64,000 nt of DNA from G965240365 sp965240365. Lineage in GTDB: Bacteria > Pseudomonadota > Gammaproteobacteria > Eutrophobiales > Eutrophobiaceae. The DNA is taken from contig OZ251218.1 of NCBI GenBank assembly GCA_965240365.1, forward strand, positions 620,001-684,000, given 5' to 3'. The position numbers and the translations under genes are program-made. Below the pieces are notes generated by a model. The model searched no databases. It saw only the letters and a list, made by a program, of their open reading frames with translations, and was not told where the DNA came from. This document shows, piece after piece, positions 25,001 to 34,015 of this stretch; within the stretch, counting starts at the first letter, position 1; each line of letters opens with the position of its first letter.

Positions 25001-26188
25001 TTACCCGTCCGGAGTCTCCTTAAGCAGATGCGGTCCCAGTTCCGCCAATGAATTGCAGCCTAACTGGCCAAGTACGCGGTCGATCTCGCCGGAGAGTATT
25101 TTTAGCGCGTGCCTCGCGCCGGGTTCGGCGCCCGCGCCCAGGCCGTAGAGCGTGGCCGCGCCGAGCATGACGGCGTCGGCGCCGAGGGCAACGGCCTTGA
25201 CGATATCGCTGCCGCGCCTGAAGCCGCTGTCAATGAGGATCGTGAGTTTGTCTGCCGCCACGGCGCGGGCCTGGGCGAGCGTTGTCATGGGCGAGATACT
25301 GCCGTCAAGCTGGCGGCCGCCATGATTGCTCAGCGCCACGGCATCACAGCCCGCGCCGATGGCGGCTTCAACGTCTTCGATAGCCACCAGTCCCTTGAGT
25401 ATCAGTTTCCGGGGCCACATATCGCGGATCCGTTTTAGATCGTCCCAACCGATATCCGGGCTTAACAGTTGCGGCAGGTAAGCGACCCCGGCCCGCGCGC
25501 TCCGCGCCTCGGCAGGCATGAATTCAAGCACGTTCTCAAATCTGGGGATGCCGCCCGGCACAAGCACATCCATGATCCAGCGCGGGTGACGCATAATATC
25601 AAGCAGGTTGCGCAGATTGGGCTTGCCTATCCCGGCATAATTTCTTTTGTCCCATGCCCTGAAACCGAAGACATTGGCGTCCACGGTGACGACCAAGGCC
25701 TCATAGCCCGCATGATCGGCGCGCTTGATGATGTCGGCCACCATCTCGCGGTTTTTTAAGATATAAAGCTGCATCCACAGGCGGCCATCAACTTTATCGG
25801 CCAGTTTTTCCAGGCGGGTATTGGAGAAGGTACTCAGGCAGTATGGGATGTTGGCCCCGGCCGCCGCCCTGGCCAGGGCGATATCGCCGTTTTTGCATTG
25901 CATGTTGTTGAGCGCGGTCGGCGCAATGATCAGCGGCGAGTCTATTTCTTTCTCAAACAGGCGGGCTTGTTGCCGGCGTTGGGTGGTGTCTTTTAAGACC
26001 TTATAGATAAACTGGATCGAATTGAAGACGGCCTGATTGCGGTTCAGGGTGATTTCATCTTCCGAGCCCGAGTCAACATATTCAAAGGCGAAGTGCGGGG
26101 TGCGCCGGCGCGCGATGGCGCGCAGTTCTTCTATCGAGAGCGCCTTGCGGTAATCCGTGCCCGGGTAAAGTCTGCGTGCTAATGCCAT
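25001..26188 (-). CDS. FMN-dependent alpha-hydroxyacid dehydrogenase (LldD/glycolate oxidase family)
   Basis: A 395-residue (S)-2-hydroxyacid dehydrogenase/oxidase with a TIM barrel binding FMN. It would oxidise lactate, glycolate, mandelate or a related acid; the substrate is not decidable here. Seen: FEYVDSGSEDEITLNRN, SPLIIAPTALNNM, LWMQLYILKNRE, VTVDANVFGFRAWD, LILKGL with the FMN-binding Lys, the catalytic SNHGGRQLDG, and IDSGFRRGSDIVKAVALGAD. Its ATG (26188) overlaps the end of the isocitrate dehydrogenase gene by ten bases, so the two are translated from one message. Family members often feed electrons into the respiratory chain, which would fit a membrane-associated enzyme. Confidence 0.88.
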   Translation of the reverse strand: MALARRLYPGTDYRKALSIEELRAIARRRTPHFAFEYVDSGSEDEITLNRNQAVFNSIQFIYKVLKDTTQRRQQARLFEKEIDSPLIIAPTALNNMQCKNGDIALARAAAGANIPYCLSTFSNTRLEKLADKVDGRLWMQLYILKNREMVADIIKRADHAGYEALVVTVDANVFGFRAWDKRNYAGIGKPNLRNLLDIMRHPRWIMDVLVPGGIPRFENVLEFMPAEARSARAGVAYLPQLLSPDIGWDDLKRIRDMWPRKLILKGLVAIEDVEAAIGAGCDAVALSNHGGRQLDGSISPMTTLAQARAVAADKLTILIDSGFRRGSDIVKAVALGADAVMLGAATLYGLGAGAEPGARHALKILSGEIDRVLGQLGCNSLAELGPHLLKETPDG

Positions 26189-27204
26189 AGGTTTTTGACC
26201 ACCGCCGCCGTGTATTGTTTGGTGTCCGCCGAGCCGCCCAGATCCACGGTGCGGGTCTTTGTGTCTTGCAGCGTGCGCTTGATGGCGGCGCGCAAGCGCT
26301 CGCCCAGCGCCTGTTCATTGATATGGTCCAGCAGCATGGCCGAGGCCAGCAATAACGCGGTCGGGTTGGCGACGCCCTGGCCGGCGATATCCGGGGCCGT
26401 GCCGTGCACCGCCTCAAAGATGGCCGCGTCCGCGCCGATGTTGCCGCCGGGCGCGAGGCCCAGCCCGCCAATCAGGCCGGCAATCTCGTCTGATAAAATA
26501 TCGCCAAACATGTTGGTGGTCAGGATCATATCAAATTGCGCCGGGTTGATGACCAGTTGCATGGCGGTGTTATCGACAATGCGGTCTTCAATCTCAAGCC
26601 GGTCTTCATATTCCTTGCCGACCGCGCGGGCCGTCTCCAGAAACAGCCCGGTCAGGGCCTTGAGGATGTTGGCCTTGTGCACAATGGTCACTTTTTTGCG
26701 CCCGTTTTTGATGGCGTAGTCAAAGGTGTATCTGGCAATGCGACGGCAGCCCGAGCGGGTGATGATGCCGGAGGCCTCGGCCACCGCCCTGGGATCGTCG
26801 TCTATGGGGATAAAATGTTCTACGCCCACATACAGACCTTCGGTGTTTTCACGAATGAGCACGATGTCAATGTTGTCATAATGACGCCGGTCGTGCAGGT
26901 AAGAGACGGCGGGCCTGACGTTGGCGTACAGCTTGAAGGCTTCCCGCAGGCGGACATTGGCGGAGCGGAAGCCTTTGCCGATGGGGGTTTCCAGCGGCGC
27001 CTTGAGGGCCAGCCGGGTCTGGCGGATATTATCCAGCATGGGTTCCGGCAGGGGATCGCCATATTTCTCATAGGCCGACAGGCCGGCCTGAAAGCGTTGC
27101 CATTCGAATTTTGCCCCCAGTGCCGCCAGTATTTCGAGGGTGGCGTCCACGATTTCAGGGCCGATGCCGTCGCCCTCGATCAATGTTACCGCTGTTGTTT
27201 TGAT
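26179..27204 (-). CDS. NAD-type isocitrate/isopropylmalate dehydrogenase family protein, probable isocitrate dehydrogenase
   Basis: A roughly 340-residue beta-decarboxylating dehydrogenase. It has GDGIGPE, RSANVRLREAFKLYANVRP (substrate Arg residues), IRENTEGLYVGVEH, TNMFGDILSDEIAGLIGG (metal-binding Asp) and HGTAPDIAGQGVANP. These favour NAD-dependent isocitrate dehydrogenase over isopropylmalate dehydrogenase. The first ordinary start is TTG at 27183 (LIEGDGIGPE), which lacks the first beta strand and has no ribosome-binding site. The reading frame goes seven codons further to ATC (27202-27204), giving IKTTAVTLIEGDGIGPE, exactly the family start with Ile at the Met position. AAGGAG stands seven bases before it. 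I annotate from that ATC, which is either a rare AUC start, a mutated ATG or a base error. Confidence 0.82.
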   Translation of the reverse strand: MKTTAVTLIEGDGIGPEIVDATLEILAALGAKFEWQRFQAGLSAYEKYGDPLPEPMLDNIRQTRLALKAPLETPIGKGFRSANVRLREAFKLYANVRPAVSYLHDRRHYDNIDIVLIRENTEGLYVGVEHFIPIDDDPRAVAEASGIITRSGCRRIARYTFDYAIKNGRKKVTIVHKANILKALTGLFLETARAVGKEYEDRLEIEDRIVDNTAMQLVINPAQFDMILTTNMFGDILSDEIAGLIGGLGLAPGGNIGADAAIFEAVHGTAPDIAGQGVANPTALLLASAMLLDHINEQALGERLRAAIKRTLQDTKTRTVDLGGSADTKQYTAAVVKNLWH

Positions 27205-27315
27205 TTGATTTCTCCTTGTCCGGGCCTGGTTGTTATTATTGGTCGGCGTTTGTGCTTGTACGCTGTCGGACTGATCTTTATTAAGTGACTACAGGTTGAT
27301 ATTTTTGCCCTTGTT

Positions 27316-29415
27316 TTATTTGAGCCTGACCGTCCTGGTATCAATATCATCAGGCGGGACGATGAGGTCTCTGAGAATATTTGCCGTTTCATTGAGCAGC
27401 ACATCAATGGTCTCTTCCTGTTCGGATTTGGCCGTTTCATCCGCATCCGGCTCATCTTCTTCGGCGAGCGGTGGCAGGCCCTTTTCCTTGCGCATGGCGT
27501 TTTGTATCTTCCGCTTGGCGGCCAGCATCTTTTCCCGTTCCTGTTTGCGCTTATGCTCAAGCAGCGAGACCTCCTTTTTGTCGCTGGCCTCGCGTTTCAG
27601 CGCCAGATCGTCCAGCAATAACTGGAACAGTCTGTTTTGCTTGAGGCGTTGTTCGTGCCTTTCCTTCACGGCCGCAAAACTGCCGACGGGCGCATTGGCG
27701 GGGTAATAACGGGCCGGCTTGACCTGGTCCCAGGGCAGGGCGTTGTCGTAGGCGCGCTCGCCCTGATCGGCGGTATTTTCGGCGGTCGGGAACACGATGT
27801 CGGGCGCCACGCCCCGGTACTGGTTGCTGCCGCCGCTGACGCGAAAGAATTGCGCGATCGTGGTTTTCAGGCGGCCGTGATCGTCGTCGTTTTCCTTGAT
27901 AAAGCGATTCAGGTCAATGACGTTTTGCACCGTGCCCTTGCCGAAGGTGGGTTCGCCGACAATGATGCCGCGCCGGTAATCCTGGATCGCGCCGGCAAAG
28001 ATTTCCGAGGCCGAGGCGCTGTCACGATCCACCAGCACGGCGAGCGGCCCCGAATAGCGGATGCCGGGTTCCGGGTCGTAATTGATATCGACCCGGCCCG
28101 CGGCGTCTTTGGTCTGCACCACCGGGCCTCGATCGATAAACAGCCCGGTCAATTCCAGCGCCTCGGACAGTGACCCGCCGCCGTTGCCGCGCAGATCCAC
28201 GATCAGTCCGTCAATATTTTCCTGCAACAGGGATTTGATCAGTTTGCGCACATCGCGCGAGGTGCTTTTGTAATCTCTTTCCCCCTTGGCCTGCGCCGCG
28301 AAGTCGATATAAAAGGTAGGCAGATTGATAACGCCTATCTTGATCTCGCTCTCCGGGATTTCGATGATGTCGGAAGCGGCCGCCTTTTCTTCCAGCTTGA
28401 TCTTGTCCCTGGTCAGGGTGACGATCCTGGAGGGGCCTTCGGGGCCCGTGCCTTTTGGCAAGATCTCCAGATTGATAATGGTGCCCTTGGGGCCGCGGAT
28501 GAGATCCACCACGTCATCCAGCCGCCAGCCGATCACATCGACCAGCTTGTTTTTACCGCCCTGGCCGACCCCGATGATCCGGTCGTCGGCCTTGAGTTGT
28601 CCGCTCAGATCGGCCGGCCCGCCGGTGATCACCTCAATGATCTGGGTGTAATCATTATCCGGCGCCAGGACCGCGCCGATGCCTTCCAGCGAAAGGCGCA
28701 TGTTGATATCAAAGTTTTCCGAGGTGCGCGGCGAAAAATAGGCCGTGTGCGGCTCAATAGAGGTGGTATAGGCATTGATGAACGACTGGAATATGTCGTT
28801 TGAATTAAGCTGGAAGGTGCTGGTTCGGATCCTTTGGTAGCGCTTGCTTAATATCTCCCTGATCTCGCCGGGTTCCTTGTCGGACAATCTGAGATTCAGC
28901 ACATCATTCTTGATCCGTTTGCGCCAGAGTTCATCCAGCGCGCCGCTGTCGGCCGCCCAGCTATCCTCACGCCGGTCAAAGCGATAGGACTCGTCAATAT
29001 CAAAGCGGAATTCTTCATTTGCAAGGGTCTCAAGCGCATGACTTATTCTCTGGTCAACGCGCTCACGATAACGCTTGAACATGACAAACGCCGGTTCCAG
29101 TTCCGAATCGAGGATGGCATCGTCAATCCGGAAACGGTATTTTTCAAACTCGTCAATGTCGCGCCGGGTCAAATAGGCCTTGTTGCGGTCGAGATTTTCC
29201 AGATAGTGCTTGTATATCGAGCTTGATAATTCATCGTTTAACTCGGTTTTCTTGTAATGATAGGTCGTGAGTATGTGGCTTATCAATTCGCTGGCGCGGA
29301 TGTGTTTTTTTTCGGCCGCGAGTTCCGAGACCGGGACGATAGGGACCTCGGCCGCAACCCGGGAGAGTTGCAACAACAGCAGCAATGCGGCCAGCAAGTG
29401 TTTTTTGGCAAACAT
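27316..29415 (-). CDS. prc: Carboxy-terminal (tail-specific) processing protease Prc
   Basis: Prc is a periplasmic Ser/Lys protease that trims or degrades tagged proteins and peptidoglycan hydrolases. Starting at the ATG at 29415 gives 699 residues and a clean signal peptide, MFAKKHLLAALLLLLQLSRV; the longer frame to 29526 adds a non-export-like leader. Order: N-terminal helical domain, PDZ domain (EGIGAVLAPDNDYTQI, GGPADLSGQLKADDRIIGVG), protease core with LIVDLRGNGGGSLSEALELT, the catalytic Ser in DRDSASASEIFAG and catalytic Lys in GEPTFGKGTVQ, then the DUF3340-type C-terminal domain with a charged helix. E. coli Prc is 682 residues. Monocistronic. Confidence 0.95.
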   Translation of the reverse strand: MFAKKHLLAALLLLLQLSRVAAEVPIVPVSELAAEKKHIRASELISHILTTYHYKKTELNDELSSSIYKHYLENLDRNKAYLTRRDIDEFEKYRFRIDDAILDSELEPAFVMFKRYRERVDQRISHALETLANEEFRFDIDESYRFDRREDSWAADSGALDELWRKRIKNDVLNLRLSDKEPGEIREILSKRYQRIRTSTFQLNSNDIFQSFINAYTTSIEPHTAYFSPRTSENFDINMRLSLEGIGAVLAPDNDYTQIIEVITGGPADLSGQLKADDRIIGVGQGGKNKLVDVIGWRLDDVVDLIRGPKGTIINLEILPKGTGPEGPSRIVTLTRDKIKLEEKAAASDIIEIPESEIKIGVINLPTFYIDFAAQAKGERDYKSTSRDVRKLIKSLLQENIDGLIVDLRGNGGGSLSEALELTGLFIDRGPVVQTKDAAGRVDINYDPEPGIRYSGPLAVLVDRDSASASEIFAGAIQDYRRGIIVGEPTFGKGTVQNVIDLNRFIKENDDDHGRLKTTIAQFFRVSGGSNQYRGVAPDIVFPTAENTADQGERAYDNALPWDQVKPARYYPANAPVGSFAAVKERHEQRLKQNRLFQLLLDDLALKREASDKKEVSLLEHKRKQEREKMLAAKRKIQNAMRKEKGLPPLAEEDEPDADETAKSEQEETIDVLLNETANILRDLIVPPDDIDTRTVRLK

Positions 29416-29714
29416 GCGGAAAATATATCCTCGTGGGTGTCTGGTCATGGATTTCAGCATTAAAGGCAAAAATCCGGTCTGTATCCATGCCAGCCCTGAA
29501 AACCGGCGGCAAGGACGGCCCCGCAAACATCTATCAAGGCTTATCTATATATTAGTACGAACCGCCGCAACTGGCCAGACGTTATCCAAAATGCGCTGTT
29601 TTGCGGCCGCTTGTGTTGGCCGTGTGCGCACTGCCGCATGCTTGTCTTATACACCGCGGTTTCAGCCGCGGGCGTCCTGCCCCGCCCAGGGCCGGGCGGC
29701 CCCTGCTGCCACCA

Positions 29715-30319
29715 TCACTTGATCCTCGCCAGGGCATCGCCGTTTTGCTCATGTTTACGGGTTATTTTTTTGATCAGGGCCTCCATGGCATCGGCCTTTT
29801 TCTCATTGCCGCCCAGAAAACCGGGGGCCGGTAATAATCTTTGAGATCATCCAGATATTGAAGGTTGTCCCCGTCCAGGTTTACGGCCATTTCAAGGTGT
29901 TTGAGGGTTCGCGGTAATAATCTTTGAGATCATCCAGATATTGAAGGTTGTCCCCGTCCAGGTTTACGGCCATTTCAAGGTGTTTGAGGGTCTTTTTGCA
30001 CTTATAAATAATTATTTTTCATATAAAATAACCTTTTTTATGCAACGGTACAGAACCACTTGGTTGCCAGGCCCATTGCCCGGAACCAGTTTGCATTCTC
30101 CGCGGCCCGCCCGTAGCTCTTGGCCAGCAGATGATGAAAAGCCGCATTGCCGGCGGCCCGCCCGGCGGCGGCCTCCAGCGTGGCTATGGCCAAGACCGGC
30201 TCATAGCGGCCTTGTTCATAATAGGCCTGGCCCTTATCAAAAACCGCCCCGCTCCCGGCGCCGGCCTGAATGGCCGCGCAGGCGATGCAAAATAAAACGG
30301 ATATTGAAAAAATCTTCAA
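29715..30319 (-). pseudogene. TPR-repeat periplasmic protein gene, broken by insertion, duplication and frameshift
   Basis: From a TTG at 30319 the reverse strand reads LKIFSISVLFCIACAAIQAG (signal peptide), then a TPR-like FDKGQAYYEQGRYEPVLAIA and LAKSYGRAAENANWFRAMGL. After GLATK the frame runs into about 65 bases of AT-rich foreign sequence. It resumes as KTLKHLEMAVNLDGDNLQYL. An 83-bp tandem duplication then repeats that segment out of frame, and a one-base shift precedes PGFLGGNEKKADAMEALIKK and the stop at 29715. With these lesions removed it is a plausible small TPR protein. It lies between fkpA-like and prc genes and shares their strand. Confidence 0.7.
29830..29992. repeat. 83-bp tandem duplication
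   Basis: GGTAATAATCTTTGAGATCA begins at 29830 and again at 29913, and the two 80-odd base units are identical over their common length. The period is not a multiple of three, so the duplication by itself breaks the TPR reading frame. It looks recent because no substitutions separate the units. Confidence 0.85.
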
Positions 30320-30528
30320 GTTATTGACCAGCCGGCTTTTAAGGGATAGCGGCTGCCCTGGATTTGAATCGGCGGGGTTGTTTTGAAACCGGCAGGCCAA
30401 AGATAACGGCTTTGGCGGATTTATCAACCTTACCCCGGCAGCTTCGGCTTTTTCTGCTCCTAAAGCAGAGGATAAGCCGATTATCACATCGCGCGCGCGC
30501 CAAAGCTGGGCCGGCTATGCCGCGCTTA

Positions 30529-31200
30529 TTATTTGATTTCCAGTAATTCAATATCAAACAACAAGGTGGCGTCAGGCCCGATTACGCCGCCCGCGCCGCG
30601 TTCTCCGTAGGCCAGATCGGAAGGCACGACGATCTGCCAACTCGAACCCGCGGGCATCATCTGCAACGCCTCCTGCCAGCCCTTGATCACCTGATCGACG
30701 CCCAGGGTGACCGGCTCGCCCCTGGCATAAGAACTGTCAAATTCAGTGCCGTCAATCAGGCTGCCGCGATAATGCACCAGCACCAGACTCTCGGCGCCGG
30801 GTTTGGGGCCGGCGCCGGCCTTGATGATTTTATATTGCAGGCCGCTGGGCAGGGTTTTGAAACCCGCCTTTTGCTTGTTTTCTTCAAGGTAGCGGGCGCC
30901 ATCCTGCCTGTTTCTGTTCGCCTGGGCGGCCCGTTGTTGCTGTTCCTGTCTTTGATAGTCGCTCAGGATTTGCTGCATTTCCGCGCCGCTCAGTCTTGTT
31001 TCCGCGCCGCTCAAACTGTCTTCAACGGCTTGCAGAAAGGCCGGAATATCCAGTTCCATATCCTGGCGGCTTACCGTTTGCCCGAAAAAAATGCCCAGTG
31101 AATAACTCAATTTTTCCTTGTCCGTTTCCAGGTCTGCCGCATGGGCGTTGACCAGCACGGCGCCGAACAGCCAGATAAGATGTCGTCTAAATCGTTTCAT
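30529..31200 (-). CDS. FKBP-type peptidyl-prolyl isomerase, FkpA/Mip-like
   Basis: A 223-residue periplasmic or outer-membrane-associated prolyl isomerase. Residues 1-21 are a signal peptide ending NAHA. Residues about 25-110 form the helical dimerisation domain of FkpA/Mip proteins (KEKLSYSLGIFFGQTV, a long helix with RAAQANRNRQDGARYLEENK). Residues about 115-222 are the FKBP domain: LPSGLQYKIIKAG, LVHYRGSLIDGTEFDSSY, IKGWQEALQMMPAGS and the terminal DATLLFDIELLEIK. All consensus ligand-pocket aromatics are present. The broken TPR gene lies downstream on the same strand. Confidence 0.92.
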   Translation of the reverse strand: MKRFRRHLIWLFGAVLVNAHAADLETDKEKLSYSLGIFFGQTVSRQDMELDIPAFLQAVEDSLSGAETRLSGAEMQQILSDYQRQEQQQRAAQANRNRQDGARYLEENKQKAGFKTLPSGLQYKIIKAGAGPKPGAESLVLVHYRGSLIDGTEFDSSYARGEPVTLGVDQVIKGWQEALQMMPAGSSWQIVVPSDLAYGERGAGGVIGPDATLLFDIELLEIK

Positions 31201-31791
31201 AAGTCCCTCAACATGGTTGAATCAAGGCCGCCTGATCAATCAGGGCCGGCTGCGGCACGGGAATGCGCCATTACAAATTCCGAACAAGCCATGCAAAACT
31301 TCCCCGGAATACAGAGGCAGGCTTTAAGGCCGCATCATCCCACAAAACCCCGGCCCGGCCAAGCGGACATGGCCTGCCGTTGTATAAATGTTATCCAAGG
31401 CGGCATTATGCGGAGTCAGACGCCAGGCACGATCCACTGTTCTTGCGCTTGGTCGTCCCTCTCAAGTTTCCGCATAAAGTCGAGGAAGCAGTGTGTCCAG
31501 GGCCCGTGCCGGAAAACGCAGCGAGACGGCGCCTTTCGGCGTGGCGGAGGCAAGCAGGCCCTCGGCAATCGCATCGTTCAATACACGCCGGGCGCTGCGT
31601 TCCGGCAGACCGCTTATCCGCAGCGCCTGGCCGCGTTCAAATTGACCGCAAATCAGCGCCTCTTCCAGCAGGCGAGCCGCTTCCGGCTTTAGCCTGTCGC
31701 TCCGCTCGACATACCTCTGCAAACGGCGGCCCAGGTTTTCGAGATCGAACAAGCCTGACATAAAGCTGAGCTGATCGAGGCATACGCTTAA

Positions 31792-31941
31792 GGAAACTCT
31801 AATTGAATCAGAGTTTCCTGCGGTACAGGGACGTACCGCCAAAATCAATGATGCAAGTCATTGATTTTGAAGCAAGGTGAAAATCGCATTTTCACCTTGC
31901 GTGCTCTGAGAAATCCAGGATGGATTTATTCAGAGCTTCCT
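31792..31941. mobile_element. 150-bp MITE with TTAA target duplication, inserted in fic
   Basis: The element lies between two TTAA copies (31788-31791 and 31942-31945). Its ends are GGAAACTCT and, inverted, AGGAAGCTCTGA. Inside are nested hairpins: GAAACTCT/AGAGTTTC at the left end, AAATCAATGA/TCATTGATTT in the middle and GCAAGGTGAAAAT/ATTTTCACCTTGC. Removing it with one TTAA restores the Fic reading frame (FLSVCLDQLSFMSGL). The left hairpin matches that of the IS5 fragment after bamA, so a related IS5-family transposase is the likely mover. Confidence 0.8.
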
Positions 31942-32479
31942 TTAAGAACCACTGAGTGAATTGCGTCAGGGCATGCAGAGAGAGATTGCCCCGGCCATCA
32001 AGATCGCCCTGCCGGGGCGTGTCGGCAGCGTCCAGCATGCGCTTGTATTCCGCCCGGCTTTCCAGACCGCGCGCCAGCCCGCGGGAGACGGGACCACAAT
32101 CCATGCGCGCCGATGCCCGCCTGCAAGGCCATAGCGTGGCTCATCAGGCGGCTGACACGTCCGTTGCCATCCGGGAACGGGTGAATGTAATTGAAGCGGT
32201 GGTGCGCTGAGGCGATCGCCATGATCCGCGATGCTTTGCCCCTATCCGCTAGGCGATAACGGCGCTCGAAATAACGCATGAAATCCTCGGCACGTCCGCT
32301 GGACGGTGGCCTATGCCGGCCGACGGCGACATCGTGCTCCGGGCGGCTTCGCCATTCACCCGGCGTCATCGTGAACTCGGCTTTGTCGCCGCGTATGCGG
32401 AGCATCTCATCCGGGGCATCGCGATAGAACTCGCGGTGAAGCCAGCGGATAAAGTCCGGTGATGCCGGTTCGGGCAGCG

Positions 32480-32505
32480 CCCCCCCCCCCCCCCCCCCCC
32501 CCCCC
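32480..32505. repeat. 26-base C homopolymer inside the fic pseudogene
   Basis: An uninterrupted run of 26 C on the plus strand (poly-G in the fic coding direction). It separates codons for AARG and ALPEPASPDF-like sequence in the other frame. Its present length puts the two halves out of frame. A tract of this length is highly prone to slippage and also to sequencing error. Confidence 0.85.
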
Positions 32506-33050
32506 GCGCCGCCATACGCTCCACTTCGGCCTGCACGCGGACATGCGCAGCGGCCTCAAGCTGTAGATGGCGCCGCCCCTGATCCTGATGGAACTGCCCG
32601 GCCAGCGCCCGTTCGATGTCTCTCGGTCTGGTATCGTGCCCTTCGATAAGATTGCTGTAATACGTGTTCATGATGCGCACCGACGCGGCGAGATTCGCGG
32701 TTGTTGTCGGATGCAGCGTCGATCCGAGCACGGCCCCGGTAGCCGACAGCGCCGCGACCGTATCGGCTATGGGCTCCGACGCCGCTTCCAGCCTGGCCGG
32801 TTCGATGCGAGTAACGCTTTCAACAGGATTTTTGGCCGATTTCATTTTCACTTATATATTTGATTCAAAAACATATATTGGTCATTTGTCGCTGGGGTGG
32901 CCGATCTTATGTTTATTCGGCGGCGTCAGCAATGGCTGATTCTGCATTCCAGATGTGCCCGCCCGCCTAGTACACGCAGGCGAAAGCCAAAATCCATTCT
33001 ATATCCTGGCACGGCTTCCACCTGTTTCTGCCAGGCGGGAATAGCGCTGA

Positions 33051-34004
33051 TCAGCGCTGGATTGAGAGTTCTTCCGGGCCCGGGATGCTGTTGCCCCATT
33101 GCCCCGCCGAGAGTCTTTGCCGGTAGTATTTTGCGCCGGGCCGGCCGTGGTAGAGTCCGGTGACGGGCCGTATCAGGCGGCCGGGTTTTACGCCGCGTTT
33201 TAGTTGCCGTTCGGCGTAGGCGCGATATTGCGCGAGTATTTGCGCCCGGCTGGCGATGGCGCCGTCCTGCCGGAAAATATCCCGGTCGAGTCTGGCCAGG
33301 AGGTAGGGCTCCCGGCAGGCAATCCGCCCCAGCATCACGCCGTCAACCTCGCGCAGGTGCGCCTTGACGCCGTCAATGTCGGCGATACCGCCGTTGATAA
33401 TAATATGCAGATCGGGAAAATCCCGTTTGAGCCGGTAAACCCGCTGGTAGCAGAGGGGCGGCGCCTGGCGGTTTTGTTTGGGGCTCAGCCCATGCAGGAT
33501 GGCCTTTCTGGCGTGGATAATGAAGGTGTCGCAGCCGGCCGCATGCACGGTCTGTATAAACCGGGTCAAAAAATCATGGCTATCCTGATCATCTATGCCG
33601 ATCCGGGTCTTGACCGTGACCGGCAGCTTCGCCACGGATTGAATTTTATCAACACACTCGGCAACCCGCTCGGGCCTTGCCATGAGGCAGGCGCCAAAGC
33701 GGCCGCTTTGCGCGCGGCTGCTCGGGCAGCCGATATTCAGATTGATCTCATCGTAGCCGGCGGCCTCGGCAAAGCGGGCGCAACGCGCCAGTTCAGCCGG
33801 ATCGCCGCCGCCGAGTTGCAGCGCCAGCGGATGTTCGATCTCGTTGTATTCAAGCAGGCGTTGGCGCTCGCCGCGCAGCAGGGCGCCGGTCGTTATCATT
33901 TCCGTGTAGAGCACGGTATGTTTTGACAGGAGCCGCATGAAATAACGGAAGTGCCGGTCGGTATAGGCCAGCATCGGGGCGATGGAGACTCGGCGGTCAG
34001 GCAT
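33051..34004 (-). CDS. dusA: tRNA-dihydrouridine synthase A
   Basis: DusA uses FMN and NADPH to reduce uridines 20/20a in the tRNA D-loop. The 317 residues show SIAPMLAYTDRHFRYFMR (N-terminal FMN-binding signature), LQLGGGDPAELARCA, EINLNIGCPSSRAQSGRFGA with the catalytic Cys region completed by GACLM, TVKTRIGID, and the RLIRPVTGLYHGRPGAKYYR C-terminal signature that separates DusA from DusB and DusC. Its start lies 11 bases after the mutH stop, making it the last gene of the map-glnD-mutH-dusA run. Confidence 0.95.
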   Translation of the reverse strand: MPDRRVSIAPMLAYTDRHFRYFMRLLSKHTVLYTEMITTGALLRGERQRLLEYNEIEHPLALQLGGGDPAELARCARFAEAAGYDEINLNIGCPSSRAQSGRFGACLMARPERVAECVDKIQSVAKLPVTVKTRIGIDDQDSHDFLTRFIQTVHAAGCDTFIIHARKAILHGLSPKQNRQAPPLCYQRVYRLKRDFPDLHIIINGGIADIDGVKAHLREVDGVMLGRIACREPYLLARLDRDIFRQDGAIASRAQILAQYRAYAERQLKRGVKPGRLIRPVTGLYHGRPGAKYYRQRLSAGQWGNSIPGPEELSIQR

Positions 34005-34015
34005 CGGCCTGCGCC

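Larger units (their letters stand above)
31462..32845 (-). pseudogene. Fic-family AMPylase gene with several lesions
   Basis: Joining frames gives one Fic/DUF4172-type protein. The N-terminal part (from 32845) contains NTYYSNLIEGHDTRPRDIER. After a homopolymer of 26 C (G on the coding strand; 32480-32505) the frame is lost. The second frame carries the Fic motif HPFPDGNGRVSR. A one-base insertion near 32090 shifts to the third frame (VSRGLARGLESRAEYKRMLD). A 150-bp MITE interrupts the gene at 31792-31941. The C-terminal winged-helix-like part resumes as LENLGRRLQRYVERSDRLKP to 31462. The N-terminal NLIEG region may act as the family's regulatory segment. With three independent lesions the gene is probably dead, although the homopolymer alone could be phase-variable. 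Confidence 0.85.
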
